Shown piece by piece: positions 36,778 to 48,359 of a stretch of DNA of 64,000 nt. The notes beneath the pieces were generated by a model. It had not been told where the DNA came from. It saw only the letters and a program-made list of their open reading frames with translations, and ran no database searches. This DNA is from Impatiens glandulifera (taxonomy: Eukaryota; Streptophyta; Magnoliopsida; Ericales; Balsaminaceae), in contig NC_061868.1 in NCBI RefSeq assembly GCF_907164915.1, positions 31,958,439 to 32,022,438 on the forward strand, in the 5' to 3' direction. The translations under genes were made by a program, and so were the position numbers. Numbering within the stretch: position 1 is the stretch's first letter; every line of letters begins with the position of its first letter.

Positions 36778-38718
36778 ATTCTTTCAAGCGAAGATTTATT
36801 CGCTTCATATTATTTGCTCATAATTTGTAATTTTCACTGAACACGGATATATGTTCGCTTCTTTTCATCTATAATTAGATGAATTCATGTGTTTAAAAAT
36901 TGAAAAAAAATTAATGTTAATATGTTTACGAAGATTTATTCGCTGCATGTCATTTGCAAGTCTTTGATTAAATTGTTCAGACGCTATAATAGAATTATAT
37001 GAATTTCTTTAATTCATGATATTTTAAATGTAAATTATATTCGATATAATTTTGCTCATGTAGAAATAATAGTATATCTAATAAAAATTTATACTTATTT
37101 CTTAACATAATCTTATCTATATAGAAATAATATTTAATAAAATAAAATGGTAACATTACAATTACTTTATCAATAATGAAATATTTAATAGAATATAAAT
37201 ACTTTATTAAAATATAATATTTATTACTTTTTGTGATGTGACAACAATACTGCACACTGTTCCAATTTGACATGTCATGACGGGCTTAATACTTTTTCTG
37301 AATCCATAGATATGAAATGATTTCTTTATAGGTTTTGATACAAACACACACTGCTTTTTCAATGATGAAATATAATTTATAAATGATGTGACAACACAAA
37401 GGACTGCCCACTGTTGCGCCAAGACAGTTCAGCGAATATTTGTTCGCTGCATGTCATTTTTAATAATTTAATATAATATTCAATAAACGGAAATTTACAA
37501 TACATTTTATTTTGGTCTTCACATACACGGATTAGTGTCTTTCCATGACAGACAAGCGGGCTTCTCATGGTGGTGTTGGGGGGTGTACACGGGGGACAGG
37601 TGGAATACAATTGTGGCGAAGATTTCTTCGCTCATGGAGTTATTGTAGCTAACATCTCTTCGCTGTTCGAATCAATTTTTTTATATGTTACACTGAACTT
37701 CAAAATTCATGTTAATGTTGGTAATTTGTGGGATATTAAAATGTTTTCAGGCTTAATGTTTTCAATAAAAATATATTTTCATTCTTATTGTTATTGAAAA
37801 CAATTTCCTTCACATAGCAATAATATGATATTGAATATAATTTTATAATTATTTTTGAAAATATTTTTATTAATGTGGAAATTATTTATTATTTAATATA
37901 ATGTGAATGAAAATATTGAATTATTTGTTTTATTTAATATTATTAAGTGTTATTACTTTTTCGTTAATGAATTAACTTTTTCATGATGTGACCAAAGGAC
38001 TGCCAACTGTTCCGATTTGATATTTCATCACGGGAAATTTATTTTTTCTGAATCAATACATCTAAATATTTTATGAATGAATAAAACAGATTTTCTGTTT
38101 GCTATAAATGTAGGGATTACATAAACAATCTTAGTCGGCAGCATGAAATTTTTCGTGAGCGTTGGTGTTGAGAGTGTGTGTTTTTTTCAGATAGTTTGTT
38201 GGGATGTATCGTTTGGGAGATTCTCTGTGATGGAAAACTTGTACAATGAAGATCAACTGGTGGAAAACATCTTCAGTTACCACGAATGCTTGATACCTCA
38301 AGTAGAAACTACCGATCAAATGAAAATCATTCATGTCCACTGCTGGTGGGAAGCGCCAACTGTGGGAGATTCCCAGGGATGAAAAACATCTCAAGAGATA
38401 ACCCAACAGGTGTATGACCCCAGTTATGCGTGAGAGAGCCGTTGTGGTCGCTTCAATGGAGATTCCTTGAAGCTGGAGATGCCGATGAATAGTGTTAAAA
38501 TGTACAAATGTTTATGAAACGTAGAAATGTTTATGAAACTTGTAATGAAATTTTGTACGTCGAATTATAATGAATATTTGTTATTTATATTTTCATGCAC
38601 ATGTCATTAAACATTTATAAAATATCGAATTTGTTAGAAATAATAAAGTATTATCATATCTACTCTTCTGGCTAAGTATACGTTTCCCATAAGTGATATC
38701 ATTGCCATAATTGTAATT
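36778..38718 (+). repeat. 1.94-kb tandem unit, copy 1
   Basis: It begins 'AAGCGAAGATTTATTCGC' and ends 'GCCATAATTGTAATTC', followed at once by copy 2 with the same start. It contains several palindrome-type sites, a TIR-type module ('GACAAGCGGGCTTCTCATGG', 37545-37575) and the small ORF at 38143. Identity to copy 2 is high by eye (over 90%). Confidence 0.9.
38143..38382 (+). CDS. Small ORF of the 1.94-kb unit, copy 1 (79 aa)
   Basis: ATG at 38143 is preceded by a TATA box (CTATAAAT, 38102-38109) about 40 bases upstream, the spacing of a very short leader. The product starts MKFFVSVGVESVCFF and contains 'VCWDVSFGRFSVMENLYN' and 'HVHCWWEAP'. I do not recognise the family. The ORF persists in copy 2 with mostly single-residue changes and no shift up to the stop here, where copy 2 reads on. 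It could be a small transposon gene or a captured fragment. Confidence 0.4.
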   Translation: MKFFVSVGVESVCFFQIVCWDVSFGRFSVMENLYNEDQLVENIFSYHECLIPQVETTDQMKIIHVHCWWEAPTVGDSQG

Positions 38719-40664
38719 CATTCAAGCGAAGATTTATTCGCTTCATATTATTTGCTCATAATTTGAAATTTTCACTGAACACGGATATATGTTCGCTTCT
38801 TTTCATCTATAATTAGATGAATTCATGTGTTTAAAAATTGAAAAAAAAAATTAATGTTAATATGTTTATGAAGATTTATTCGCTGCATGTCATTTGCAAG
38901 TCTTTGATTAAATTGGTCTGACGCTATAATAGAATTATATGAATTTCTTTAATTCATGATATTTTAAATGTAAATTATATTCGATATGATTTTGCTCATA
39001 TAGAAATAATAGTATATCTAATAAAAATTTATACTTATTTCTTAACATAATCTTATCTATATAGAAATAATATTTAATAAAATAAAATGGTAACATTACA
39101 CTATTGTAACAATACTTTATCAATAATGAAATATTTAATATAATATAAATACTTTATTAAAATATAATATTTATTACTTTTCGTGATGTGACAACAATAC
39201 TGCACACTGTTCCGATTTGACATGTCATGACGGGCTTAATACTTTTACTGAATCCATAGATATGAAATGATTTCTTTATAGGGTTTTATACAAAAACACA
39301 CTTCTTTTTCAATGATGAAATATAATTTCTGCATGATGTGACAAAACAAAGGACTGCCTACTGATCCGCCAAGTCATTTGAGCGAATATTTGTTCGCTTC
39401 ATGTCAGTTATAATAATTTAATATAATATGAAATAAACGGAAATTTAAAATACATTTAATTTTGGTCTACACATACACGGGTTAGTGTCTTTCCATGACA
39501 GACAAGCGGGCTTCTCATTGTTGTGTTTGGTTGGGGGGTGTACACGGGGGACAGGTCGAAAATAATTGTGGCGAAGATTTCTTCGCTTATGGAGTTAGTT
39601 TAGCTCAGATCTCTTCGCTGTTCGAATTATTTTTTTATATGATACACGGAACTTCAAAATTCATGTTAATTTTGGTAAATTGTGGGATATTGAAATGTTT
39701 TCAGGATTAATGTTTTCAACAAAATATATTTTCATTCTTATTTATATTGAACATAATTTCATTCATATACCAATAATATTATATTGAATATAATTTTATA
39801 ATTATTTATGAAAATATTTTTATTAATGTAGAAATAATTTATTATTTAATATAATGTGAATGACAATATTGAATTATTTCTTTTATTTAATATTATTAAG
39901 TGTTAGTACTTTTTCGTGAATGAAATTACTTTTTCATGATGTGACCAAAGGACTGCCAACTGTTCCGATTTGATATTTCATCACGGGAAATTTACTTTTT
40001 CTGAATCAATACATCTAAATATTTTATGAATAAAACAGATTTTCTGTTTGCTATAAATGTAGGGATTACATAAACAATATTAGTCGGCAGCATGAAATTT
40101 TTCGTGAGCGTTGTTGTTGAGAGTGTGTATTTTTTTGAGATAGTTTGTTGGGATGTATCATTTGGGAGATTTTCTGTGATGGAAAACTTGTACAATGTAG
40201 ATCAACTGGTGGAAAACATCTTCAGTTACCACGAATGCTTGATACCTCAAGTAGAAACTACCGATCAAATGAAGATCATTCGTGTCCACTGCTGGTGGGA
40301 AGCGCCAGCTTTGGGAGATTCCCTGGGATGGAAAACATCTCAAGAGATAACTCAACAGGTGTATGACCCCAGTTATGCGTGAGAGATCCGCTGTGGTCGC
40401 TTCAATGGAGATGCCTTGAAGCTGGAGATGCAGATGAATATTGTTAAAATGTACAAATGTTTATGAAACGTAGAAATGTTTATGAAACTTGTAATGAAAT
40501 TTTGTACGTCGAATTATGATAATTATTTGTTATTCATATTTTCATGCACATGTCATTAAACATTTATAAAATAACGAATTTATTATAAATAATAAAGTAT
40601 TATAATATCTACTCTTCTGGCTAATTATACGTTTCCCATAAGTGAAATCATTGCCATAATTGTA
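38719..40664 (+). repeat. 1.94-kb tandem unit, copy 2
   Basis: Direct repeat of 36778-38718 with the same order of palindrome sites, TIR-type module (39495-39560) and small ORF. The segment after the assembly gap (63300-64000) matches this copy more closely than copy 1, for example in the phrase 'TTTATAGGGTTTTATACAAA'. Confidence 0.9.
40092..40382 (+). CDS. Small ORF of the 1.94-kb unit, copy 2 (96 aa)
   Basis: Same start, TATA box (CTATAAAT, 40051-40058) and sequence as the ORF at 38143, but a G where copy 1 has a stop lets it run 17 codons further (to 'DPSYA'). Conservation of frame between copies is the main argument for coding. No homologous family is recognised and no membrane or signal segment is clear, although the N-terminus is hydrophobic. 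Confidence 0.4.
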   Translation: MKFFVSVVVESVYFFEIVCWDVSFGRFSVMENLYNVDQLVENIFSYHECLIPQVETTDQMKIIRVHCWWEAPALGDSLGWKTSQEITQQVYDPSYA

Positions 40665-41306
40665 ATCTGACGTGACATGTAATGTAAAATATTTTGGCGC
40701 TTCTTCAATCATTCAACCATTCCTTGGATTTAATATACAAGCGAATACATTTTCGTTCAATGTGGTCGACCTCAAATATGAATATCAAGCGAATAGTATT
40801 TCGTTTCGTAACAATGTTGTGTTTAATATAGAAACTTACAGGCGAATGATTCTTCGTTTTCAAATTCATTATAGTATGACATGAAAGTGTCACAAATACA
40901 ATAATATATAACTTCAAAGATTGGATGCGACTTCATCTTCGTTTTCAAGGGGTTTACAGCCGAAGAAATGTCCGTTCGATTTACTGATTAGATACTGTGT
41001 AAGGAAGCGAACAATCAATCGATGGATCAATGTAAGGGGTTTACATGAACACATCAGTTGTTTTACATTATACTTTGAATTGATCATGACATCCAAATTG
41101 CAATCAAAGAATCAAACATAACGACAATGATTCGATTTATATCACTCCAGAATAAACTAACTACATAATGTAAAATATAACTTCAGACTATAATCAAACA
41201 TAACTTCATAATATTGTTGAATACAGAAAAACATTCCATAATCCGTTTACATAAGTACTGCACAGATTAACCAACAAAATAGATGTTCAAAAATACAAAT
41301 GAAGCT
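40665..41306. other. Spacer between tandem units and DUF7745-like gene
   Basis: No gene. Palindrome-type variants lie at about 40740 (GCGAATACATTTTCG), 40790 (GCGAATAGTATTTCG), 40842 and 40925. 'TTTTGGCGCTTCTT' at about 40690 also occurs near 36180 on the other side of the tandem units, so the units may have inserted or expanded between two halves of one older sequence. Confidence 0.45.
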
Positions 41307-42473
41307 CTAGTCTGATTCATGAGAGGATGACTCGCCAATCGGTCCTGTCAGCGACACGACCTCATGTTCGATGACGGGTGGAATGTAGAGCTGAATGGCT
41401 TCGTTCACAGCATTGATCCATCGGTTGGGCATTAAAACCGTCAAAGAATTTTCAATTATTGATGCGTACTCTAAGTAAAGATGGTGAGGAGTAAGCATGA
41501 AGTCCTCCGGAGGATTGAGTCCATTCGAAGGTAGGGGATTCCGTAGGCCAAATTGTCTGTATATGAAAGTTGTCCAGTAGGAGGTAGTTCCCTCAAGGCC
41601 CAACAAAATGATGAATGGAGAACCCCTCATCTCGTACATCATTTCAGTAAAGAGATACCACGGAACAATGAACCTAATTGGGTGAATATCCGAAATAAAA
41701 TTCGGAGGCACGAGTCCATTGACCCTTTGCACTTGTAGATTGGCAAAAGAAGTGTAGGGAATTGAAGGACGGGGCAACCAATGCAACTTGTCTAACAACC
41801 AGAGGTAGAGAACCAAAGGTGATCCACGGCGAGAATAGTTGTTTTCCTCTGGAACAAATTCGTTGATACCAAGTAATGTCTCAGCAAGTACCAGGCTAGC
41901 CAGGTTGGGGGCGTTTCCCATCAGTGCAGGAACTACCTGCAGGATCCTTTCCAAAGGCCGTCGTCCTGCAGTCGGACATAAAAAAAAATGAGCCAGAACC
42001 ACAAGCATGATCAGTTTGCTTTGTGTGTGGTTGATGGTCCTCTCAGCTCCCTGGACACGCCGAATGTACTCGTCTATGTTTGTCATATTGAGAAATCCAT
42101 GTTGGAGGGTAAACAAAAGAGCATCAAACATTGTACATCCATAGAAGCTGTCGCAAATGTGGACGGCCATATGAGGATCTTGATGGACAGGCAAAATCAT
42201 GAGTGCAAGACTACCACACCTAAGGATTGAAGCAAAGTCCTCTATCGTCGGGCATATGTGCATTTCCCTAATAACAAAAGAACGAGAGTCCGTATTCCAT
42301 CTGCTTTGCATGTGGGCCATCAGTCCGTCGTTAACGTTTATTCGTAATAGAGGTAGAATCTCATCTACATGATAGACACTAAAAGGGACAGGGTCATCGT
42401 TGATCAGACTTAAGTATCGCTCCAGCTGTTGCTGCGATAAAACAAGCATGTTTGGGTCAATCTCTACATCCAT
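41307..42473 (-). CDS. DUF7745 / plant-mobile-domain-like protein (388 aa)
   Basis: Single intact exon, ATG at 42473. The N-terminal third contains the pattern of DUF7745-type proteins of plant transposons: 'LMAHMQSRWNTDSRSFVI' then 'PTIEDFASILRCG'. Hydrophobic segments in the middle ('LIMLVVLAHFFLC', 'PLVLYLWLLDKLHWLP') belong to the globular fold of the family rather than to obvious membrane helices. The C-terminus is serine-rich. Relatives are common in MULE and other plant elements, and the host MAIN/MAIL1 proteins are related. The molecular role is unknown. The upstream region is packed with GAAGATATCTTC palindromes. Its intact state contrasts with the broken transposase. Confidence 0.7.
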   Translation of the reverse strand: MDVEIDPNMLVLSQQQLERYLSLINDDPVPFSVYHVDEILPLLRINVNDGLMAHMQSRWNTDSRSFVIREMHICPTIEDFASILRCGSLALMILPVHQDPHMAVHICDSFYGCTMFDALLFTLQHGFLNMTNIDEYIRRVQGAERTINHTQSKLIMLVVLAHFFLCPTAGRRPLERILQVVPALMGNAPNLASLVLAETLLGINEFVPEENNYSRRGSPLVLYLWLLDKLHWLPRPSIPYTSFANLQVQRVNGLVPPNFISDIHPIRFIVPWYLFTEMMYEMRGSPFIILLGLEGTTSYWTTFIYRQFGLRNPLPSNGLNPPEDFMLTPHHLYLEYASIIENSLTVLMPNRWINAVNEAIQLYIPPVIEHEVVSLTGPIGESSSHESD

Positions 42474-42654
42474 CTTATGAGTTTTACACTAAAGGAATGA
42501 AGGAAAGAGTCAAAACAGAGAGAGAGGTGAGAGTGAGAGTGGAGTGTGAGAGTGAGAGTGAGGGTAGAGTGATGATGTTGATACAGCAGTAGTTGAAGTA
42601 ATAAATGAGTTTTCAATCTTGAATTCACATCAATACATAACTCCGGTAGGTGCA

Positions 42655-43130
42655 TTACATGTTGTGAAGATATCTTCGTATTATATTTTTTAGTTCATGT
42701 CAATACGAATATATATTCGTCTAGGAATTTGAAAACATATATTGAAGAAGATATCTTTGTCTCGTATTTTCGAAATATCGATTGTACCCCCAAAAAAATT
42801 AAGAAGATATATTCGTTTAGGAATTTCAAAATATATAGTGAAGAAGATATCTTCGTTTAGTAATTTGCAAACATATATTGAAGAAGATATCTTCGTCTCT
42901 GATTTTCAAAATAAGGATTGCACCAAAAAGGAACATAAGAAGATATCTTCGTTTAGGAATTTGAAAATTGATAGTTAAGAAGAGGGCCACAAGAAGACAT
43001 AACAAGATAATTCCGTTTCAAGAGGTGGTCATCATGTCAATATTACGGTTGCAAGTTTATCAGTTTCATCATGTTAAGAATATATCTTCGTTTAAGAATA
43101 TTAAAACATACAGTTAAGAAAATAACATCG
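42655..43130 (-). promoter_or_regulatory. Palindrome cluster upstream of the DUF7745-like gene
   Basis: At least eight sites in under 500 bases: GAAGATATCTTCGT (about 42663, 42843, 42884, 42940), GAATATATATTCGT (42704), and close variants at 42745, 42805 and 43077. Several are perfect 12-bp palindromes (GAAGATATCTTC). They recur at irregular spacing of about 40-55 bases, upstream of the ATG at 42473 on the minus strand. Confidence 0.75.
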
Positions 43131-43365
43131 TTTAGGATTTCACAAATATGGGTACAAGAAGACATATCAAACATCAATACATTATAAGCAATTCATTATA
43201 ACTCCATACATTAAGATCTGAACTGCCTTCCATACATTAAGATCTGAATTGCATTATAAGTTATAAATCAATATCAAACATCCATACATTAAAAATAGGT
43301 CAATTGACATGTGTAAACATAAGAATTACTGTACAAGTATAATTCCGTATAACACATACAAAACC

Positions 43366-46300
43366 CTAATATCTTGATCTAATTGCAGTCTTTAACTTGA
43401 ACCTATTGACATTGTGCTCAGACATAAGAATTCTGTATAAATATTTTATCCTCAATGTACTCAAAGCTTCGTCGGCCTTCAAAAGAACAAGAGAAAGTAT
43501 AAGAACATTTAAAATTGTTAAATGTCATAGAATAACATATGGTATAACACTCACATTATTTTCGTTGATGTCACAAGACCAACCCTTCATCGTTCCTCTA
43601 TATGTTTCCATATGTCTCATTAAATATACACCACAGTCGATCTTGTTTGTTTGGTCTTGCCAAGGCAGCTTTGGGGCCGTTATCTTGTACTTCTTAACCT
43701 TTTCTGCAAATCTTTGTATGCCTTGCCTTTCCAAGAAAGTCGAAAAACTATCGATTTGATTCCTCAACTGGACATACTTGTCCAAAATTTTCATTCTATG
43801 CGGACGACCAGAGTTGTCTAGTACATTGATTTGGGAGTCTTTAATATTCACACATACAAGAAAGAAATGTCCAGAAGTGACGACAGGTAGGAATATCTGC
43901 AAAAAGAACATAAACATTTGTTATTTTATGGCATTCTCGTTACTTGGAATTGAGGGATATGTACATACCAGGTCAGCGAAGATGATGTCTTCTTTTGTGA
44001 CATGGTAGTTTCTCATGTCTTCTTCAAGGGATTGACAAAATAAGGTCCTATCATACTGCAGATTAACCTGCAAAATAAGGGTGGAGACTCAAAGTCATGA
44101 ACATTGAAGGATACATAGCATAAAACAAGAGAAGCACTTACATGTGAAATTGTTGAAAAACATATTATTCGTGGTTCATGCCTTGGCAACCTACGGCATT
44201 TGAAGTGCACAATTATGGACCAAGCGTCCACAACTTCGCTCGCAATTTCACGACCCATTTTCACTGTTTGAAATAGCTGACGGGTGATATTACCCGGTGC
44301 ACCTTCGTACAGAACGTCCCTGCAAAAAAAATTCATTTACAAGACCATAACTAACTAATTTCATATTTGAAATTCCGAAAAGCATGAGAGGTAACTTACA
44401 TTGGAGGCAGGTCTTCATCAAACACAAAATTGGCTAATCTCTGTTCCTTGTTGGTTATGTTGTGGTCCAACATATCCGCAACCTGTTGCATGTAAGGGGA
44501 TCGAAGGTGCACAGGAATTTTCGTGATCTTCCTCTTAGGATATTCTCTAATGTTGATGCATCCCCCCCCCCCCATCACCTTCATCTTCATCTTCAGAAGA
44601 TTCAACGGCATTAGAAGCCTCAACCTTTTCCTTGCCTTTAACCTGATCATTTGGTGCAACAGACTGAGCTTTGGGTTCCGCAACATGTTCCTTCCCTTCA
44701 CCCTGATCATTTGGTTCAACATGCTGCGCTTTGGGTTCCTCAACCGGTTCCTTCCCTTCACCCTGATCATCGTCTTCAACAGTGGGTGTCTGCACTTGGG
44801 GTACCTCATCCGGTTCCTTGACTTCGCCCTCATGATCAGTTGGTTCAACACGGGGTGAGTCATCTTTGTTGGGAAGAACTGCATCCTCAGGTTCGTCCGG
44901 TTGAGAAGGGGGTGACTTGGCTTGAATGGACTGAAATGCAGCCTGTACATCTTCCTGTTCAACAAGGAGTGATTCATCGTCAATGTCATGACCTACATCC
45001 TCAACATCTTTCGGTTGAACAGGGAGTGACTGATCTTCATTGTGCAGAACTGCATCATCGAGATCATTCGGTTCCACGTGATCTGAACGATTTTCTTGAT
45101 GGGGCATAACTGCATCCTCTAAATCATTCTGTTCAACCCGTGTTGTTGGATTGTCTGTATGGTCCTCCACTGCAGTCTCACATGTGTAATCAACCCGGGG
45201 ACTATTGATTTTCAAGCCCGCACACTGTAAAGTGTCCCCAAGTGCCTCCCTTGTAGGATCTTCCACGCCTACACGAACCGTACCATCGTTCACCACATTC
45301 AAGTGTTTCATGAACCCTTCAGACTCTCTGAGGTTCAGGAAACCGGCCTCAAAAAAGGGCTTCGGATCGATGTTGCGTTTCTCCAACTCCCCTGATAGGT
45401 AATTCAGCTGTTGGGCTGTATCTTTAAAAGTTTGCAGGATTTTGGATGTCAACATCTGTACATTATGAAAAACATATTTCATTAATCTTGAAAACAGGAT
45501 AATAAAGAACAATGGGAGTCAATTTATTGTTTACACATACCTCATTATCGTCTTCTTTTACTTCAACCGAGTCAACTGGATTCTCGGGTTGTTTAACTGC
45601 TAGGCGCGCCCTTGCCCTGCCCAGCCCAAAACCACCGGCACGAACTTCTAAGTTGGTAAACTCTAACACGGTGACGTCATCCCAACAAGAGATTATTGGA
45701 AATTTTCTTTCGTAAGGCAGACGTTCACCTTCCACAAAAACACCATCTAGGTAGCAAATCTGGAGTAAAGGAATGGTAAACATGTTAGAAAATATGACAT
45801 ATCTATAAATCATATATAAGAGAGGCAAGAATACTTACCGATAAAAGGGTTATAGGTCCATCGAAATATGGATTTTTATCTTTACTTGCTTTTTCTTTCC
45901 AACTTCTTACACTGTCAACCAATCGTTGTAGTGTAAAGTGGCACCAGTTCAGTTCCTTTATGTTATCAACCTCCATTAAGGATTTGAGAATTTTGAACCT
46001 GAAATGAAAAAAATACATTTGTCAGTATTCACAAATACAATTAGATATATAATAGGTTTGAATACATGTTTACCTGGCTCGTGAATTTTGAACTGGACAT
46101 AAAAAACTTGAGACAACAAAGACAACGAAGTCTATTTTGAAATCGTTGTCTGAACTTGTGTTACTTAATATCTTGGGGATCATAGAAAGTGTTTCGGGAG
46201 CTTTTGAGTCTTCCCCGGTCCATCTGGTCTTCCAATCCCTCAAGAAATTAAAATAATCAGGGTCCTTAGTCTTGTCCAACCCAACGGACTCGACTACGTT

Positions 46301-47123
46301 CATTGCCCCTCTAGGGAGGTTCATCACGAGCTGTACGAGATCTTCATCGATACAGATCTCATCACCGTTGGACAATACTAGAGAACTCTTATCCGGGTCA
46401 AAACATTGGATTACGTGTCTGGAAAAATGAGCCAGGCACTTGGAGACGCCCATTGTAAGAAGAGAACCAAACCCGATTTCCTTCACAACTTCCCTCTGTT
46501 CTACGCTCAATTTAGGAATCAGTTGAGCGAGGCCATGAGGGGATGATCTGGTTAGAAATGTCAGATTACGTTTCTTGATGGTTTTGGTTTTTTGGGGAGA
46601 TGGTGGTAACTCTTCATCGAATGGGGTAGTAGACGGAGAAATATTAGTGGTTTCTGGGGGTGGTTCTGGTAACTCTTCATCGACTGTTGGAGTGGAGGTA
46701 GGAATAACATTGGGTTTTTTTTTAGGGGAAAAAGGTGGTGGTAAAATCTCATCAGTACCTGCAGCAACATCAGTAGCTTCGACAGCAACTGTGGAAACGG
46801 ATTTAGCAGTCGATGACGACTTAGTATTCGTCTTCGGATTTCTCTTCCTCTTCCTTTCATATGTAAAGGTATTAAACCTCGAAGTCATTATTTTTGGTGG
46901 GATAGCATAAATCAGTATTCAACGAAATAAATTGAATAATCATGTGTAAAATTAGTATAAACACAATAAGATTAACATACCTCCCTGGTTTATTGCTGGG
47001 ATTGACGTTGGATGCAGGAGTGGGGGCATTTTCGTTTTCGTTGATGCTCCTACAAACTTGCAAGACGACCTCTCGGGAGTCGATGGGATTCACTTCCATG
47101 TTGTTGACTTGGTTCCCCGGCAT
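43366..47123 (-). CDS. ULP1-like (C48 peptidase) MULE gene, copy 2 (nine exons, one frameshift)
   Basis: Exons: 47123-46981, 46877-46074, 45998-45839, 45759-45541, 45455-44400, 44319-44142, 44067-43969, 43896-43555, 43476-43366. All are GT-AG with consistent phases, about 1036 codons. Exon 2: KR-rich N-terminus, proline-rich stretch, then 'EIGFGSLLTMGVSKCLAHFSR' and 'NLPRGAMNVVESVG'. Exon 5: acidic EPND(Q/L)-type repeats. Protease core in exon 8: His in 'SGHFFLVCVN', Asp in 'NVLDNSG', Gln in LPWQD and Cys in 'IDCGVYLMRHMETY', so the full C48 triad is present. The one defect is a 12-C run (44562-44573): the downstream frame needs 11 (or 14). That may be a real mutation, a polymorphism or an assembly error. 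It starts next to the right TIR and is transcribed inward. Expected activity: SUMO-type isopeptidase; substrate unknown. Confidence 0.85.
44562..44573 (-). repeat. 12-C homopolymer causing the frameshift in ULP gene 2
   Basis: The run sits in exon 5, where the minus strand encodes glycines. With 12 bases the frame ends six codons later. With one base fewer it continues to the splice donor at 44399/44400 in the phase required by exon 6. Confidence 0.85.
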
Positions 47124-47529
47124 GTTCAGAAGAAATCCTTGTAGTATAAACGAAATATCTAGGGTTTCGACGTTCAGTGTTTGGATTATCGCCGGGAGAA
47201 AGAGAGAGAAGAATATGAACAGTTGCCTATGAAAATGAAATTGAGGGAGAGTCGGCTTGTAGCGGGAAATTGAAATTATATCAACTAGTAATGGAAGCGA
47301 ATATATATTCGTTCGATATCGTAACTTCTTAAAAAAATTATAAAAATAAATTGAAAATAAAAAATATTCATCGAAGCGAAGATTTATTCGCGGGATGTAA
47401 ATGCACGGGTAAGTGAATTTACATGACTGGCAAGTTGGCTTCTCATGGGAGGGGAGGGGGGTTTTACATGAACGTCAGGCTAAAAATATTGGAAAAGAAG
47501 AAATCTTCGCTTTCAATCGTATACTCGAA
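47124..47529 (-). promoter_or_regulatory. Upstream region of ULP gene 2
   Basis: Between the ATG at 47123 and the right TIR. It has palindrome-type sites GCGAATATATATTCG (about 47297), GCGAAGATTTATTCGC (47376) and GAAGAAATCTTCGC (47498), and an unpaired TIR-type module ('GGCAAGTTGGCTTCTCATGGG', 47425-47460). No gene seen. Confidence 0.55.
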
Positions 47530-48359
47530 AAACAAAATTAAAGCGAATATTTGGTCGTTTACTGAATGTCATTTTAAATTAATTGAATTAACATTTATTA
47601 ATAAACGGAAATATAAAATTAATAAAAATTAAATAGCCAAGTAATTGAGGCGAAGATTGGTTCGGTTGCGGAATGTGATTTTTAATAAATGAAATTAATA
47701 TTTAATAAAGTGAAATATAAAATCCATGTCATTTTGGTCTTTACATAGACGTGTAATTGTATTTTCATCGAAGGCAGGCGGTCTTCTCATGGGTGGGTAT
47801 TGGGGGTTTACCTGAGGTTTTATTCTAATTAATTGAAGCAAATATATCTTCGCTCCTGAGTGTCTGAAGGCCAAAAAAATAAAATGGAAAAAAAAAGATT
47901 GAATTAATTGAAGCGAATATTATATCGCTGCATGTGTTTTTTAATAAATTAAATTAAATTAAATAAACGTAAATATGAAATCCATGTCAATTTGGTCTTT
48001 ACATAGACGTGTAAGTGTATTTTCATGAACGGCAAGCGGTCTTCTCATGGGTGGGTATGGGGGGTTTACATGAGGGTCATGGCAACGGGCGTGTAAATCT
48101 TCGCTCCCATCGCATCTCACCCTTCCCTCTGACACGGTGCCCTGAACGAAGATATCTTATCTGGGTGCTATATGAATATTATATTATTTCCTGGCGTTAA
48201 CAGGCGCTGCCGTTAACGGCGTCTGGTGTGAACCCGGGCCTAAACCCGGATTCTCTCTCCCTCCGTCTCCTACCCAGATTGATTTATTATTAAATTAATA
48301 ATGCTGTAATCTGATTGGTCCGCCACAGGGGAACACAGCAATCGGTAGCAGAAGATCTG
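47530..48359 (-). repeat. Right terminal inverted repeat of the MULE
   Basis: Inverted match of 25060-26190 without the duplicated 278-bp module. It shares the GC-rich block (GCCGTTAACGGC near 48210), the 'GTGCCCTGA(A/G)CGAAGATATCTTATCTGGGTG' region (48140-48170) and the outer end CAATCGGTAGCAGAAGATCTG. Identity is high, so the element is not ancient even though several genes are broken. Confidence 0.9.

Larger units (their letters stand above)
25060..48359. mobile_element. Giant 23.3-kb Mutator-like (MULE) element with captured and accessory genes
   Basis: It is bounded by long inverted repeats (25060-26190 and 47530-48359) and carries a FAR1/MULE-type transposase. Gene order: BRCA1-like BRCT gene (+), transposase (+), ULP1-like gene 1 (-), tandem 1.94-kb units with small ORFs (+), DUF7745-like gene (-), ULP1-like gene 2 (-). 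Palindromes related to GCGAA-N5/6-TTCGC mark nearly all its non-coding parts. MULEs that carry ULP1 proteases are known (the Kaonashi type in Arabidopsis); a BRCT passenger is not one I know of. I could not fix the 9-bp target-site duplication: the outermost matching bases are CAGATCT, and the flanks TTTACAGTC and AATTGCAAA differ. The left end lies about 110 bp past the MADS tail. Confidence 0.85.

Noticed and set aside
38155..38196. Short intron at the start of the small ORF (GTGAGCG...TTTTCAG)
   Set aside because: About 40 bases is too short for a plant intron, and copy 2 lacks the AG-preceding C.
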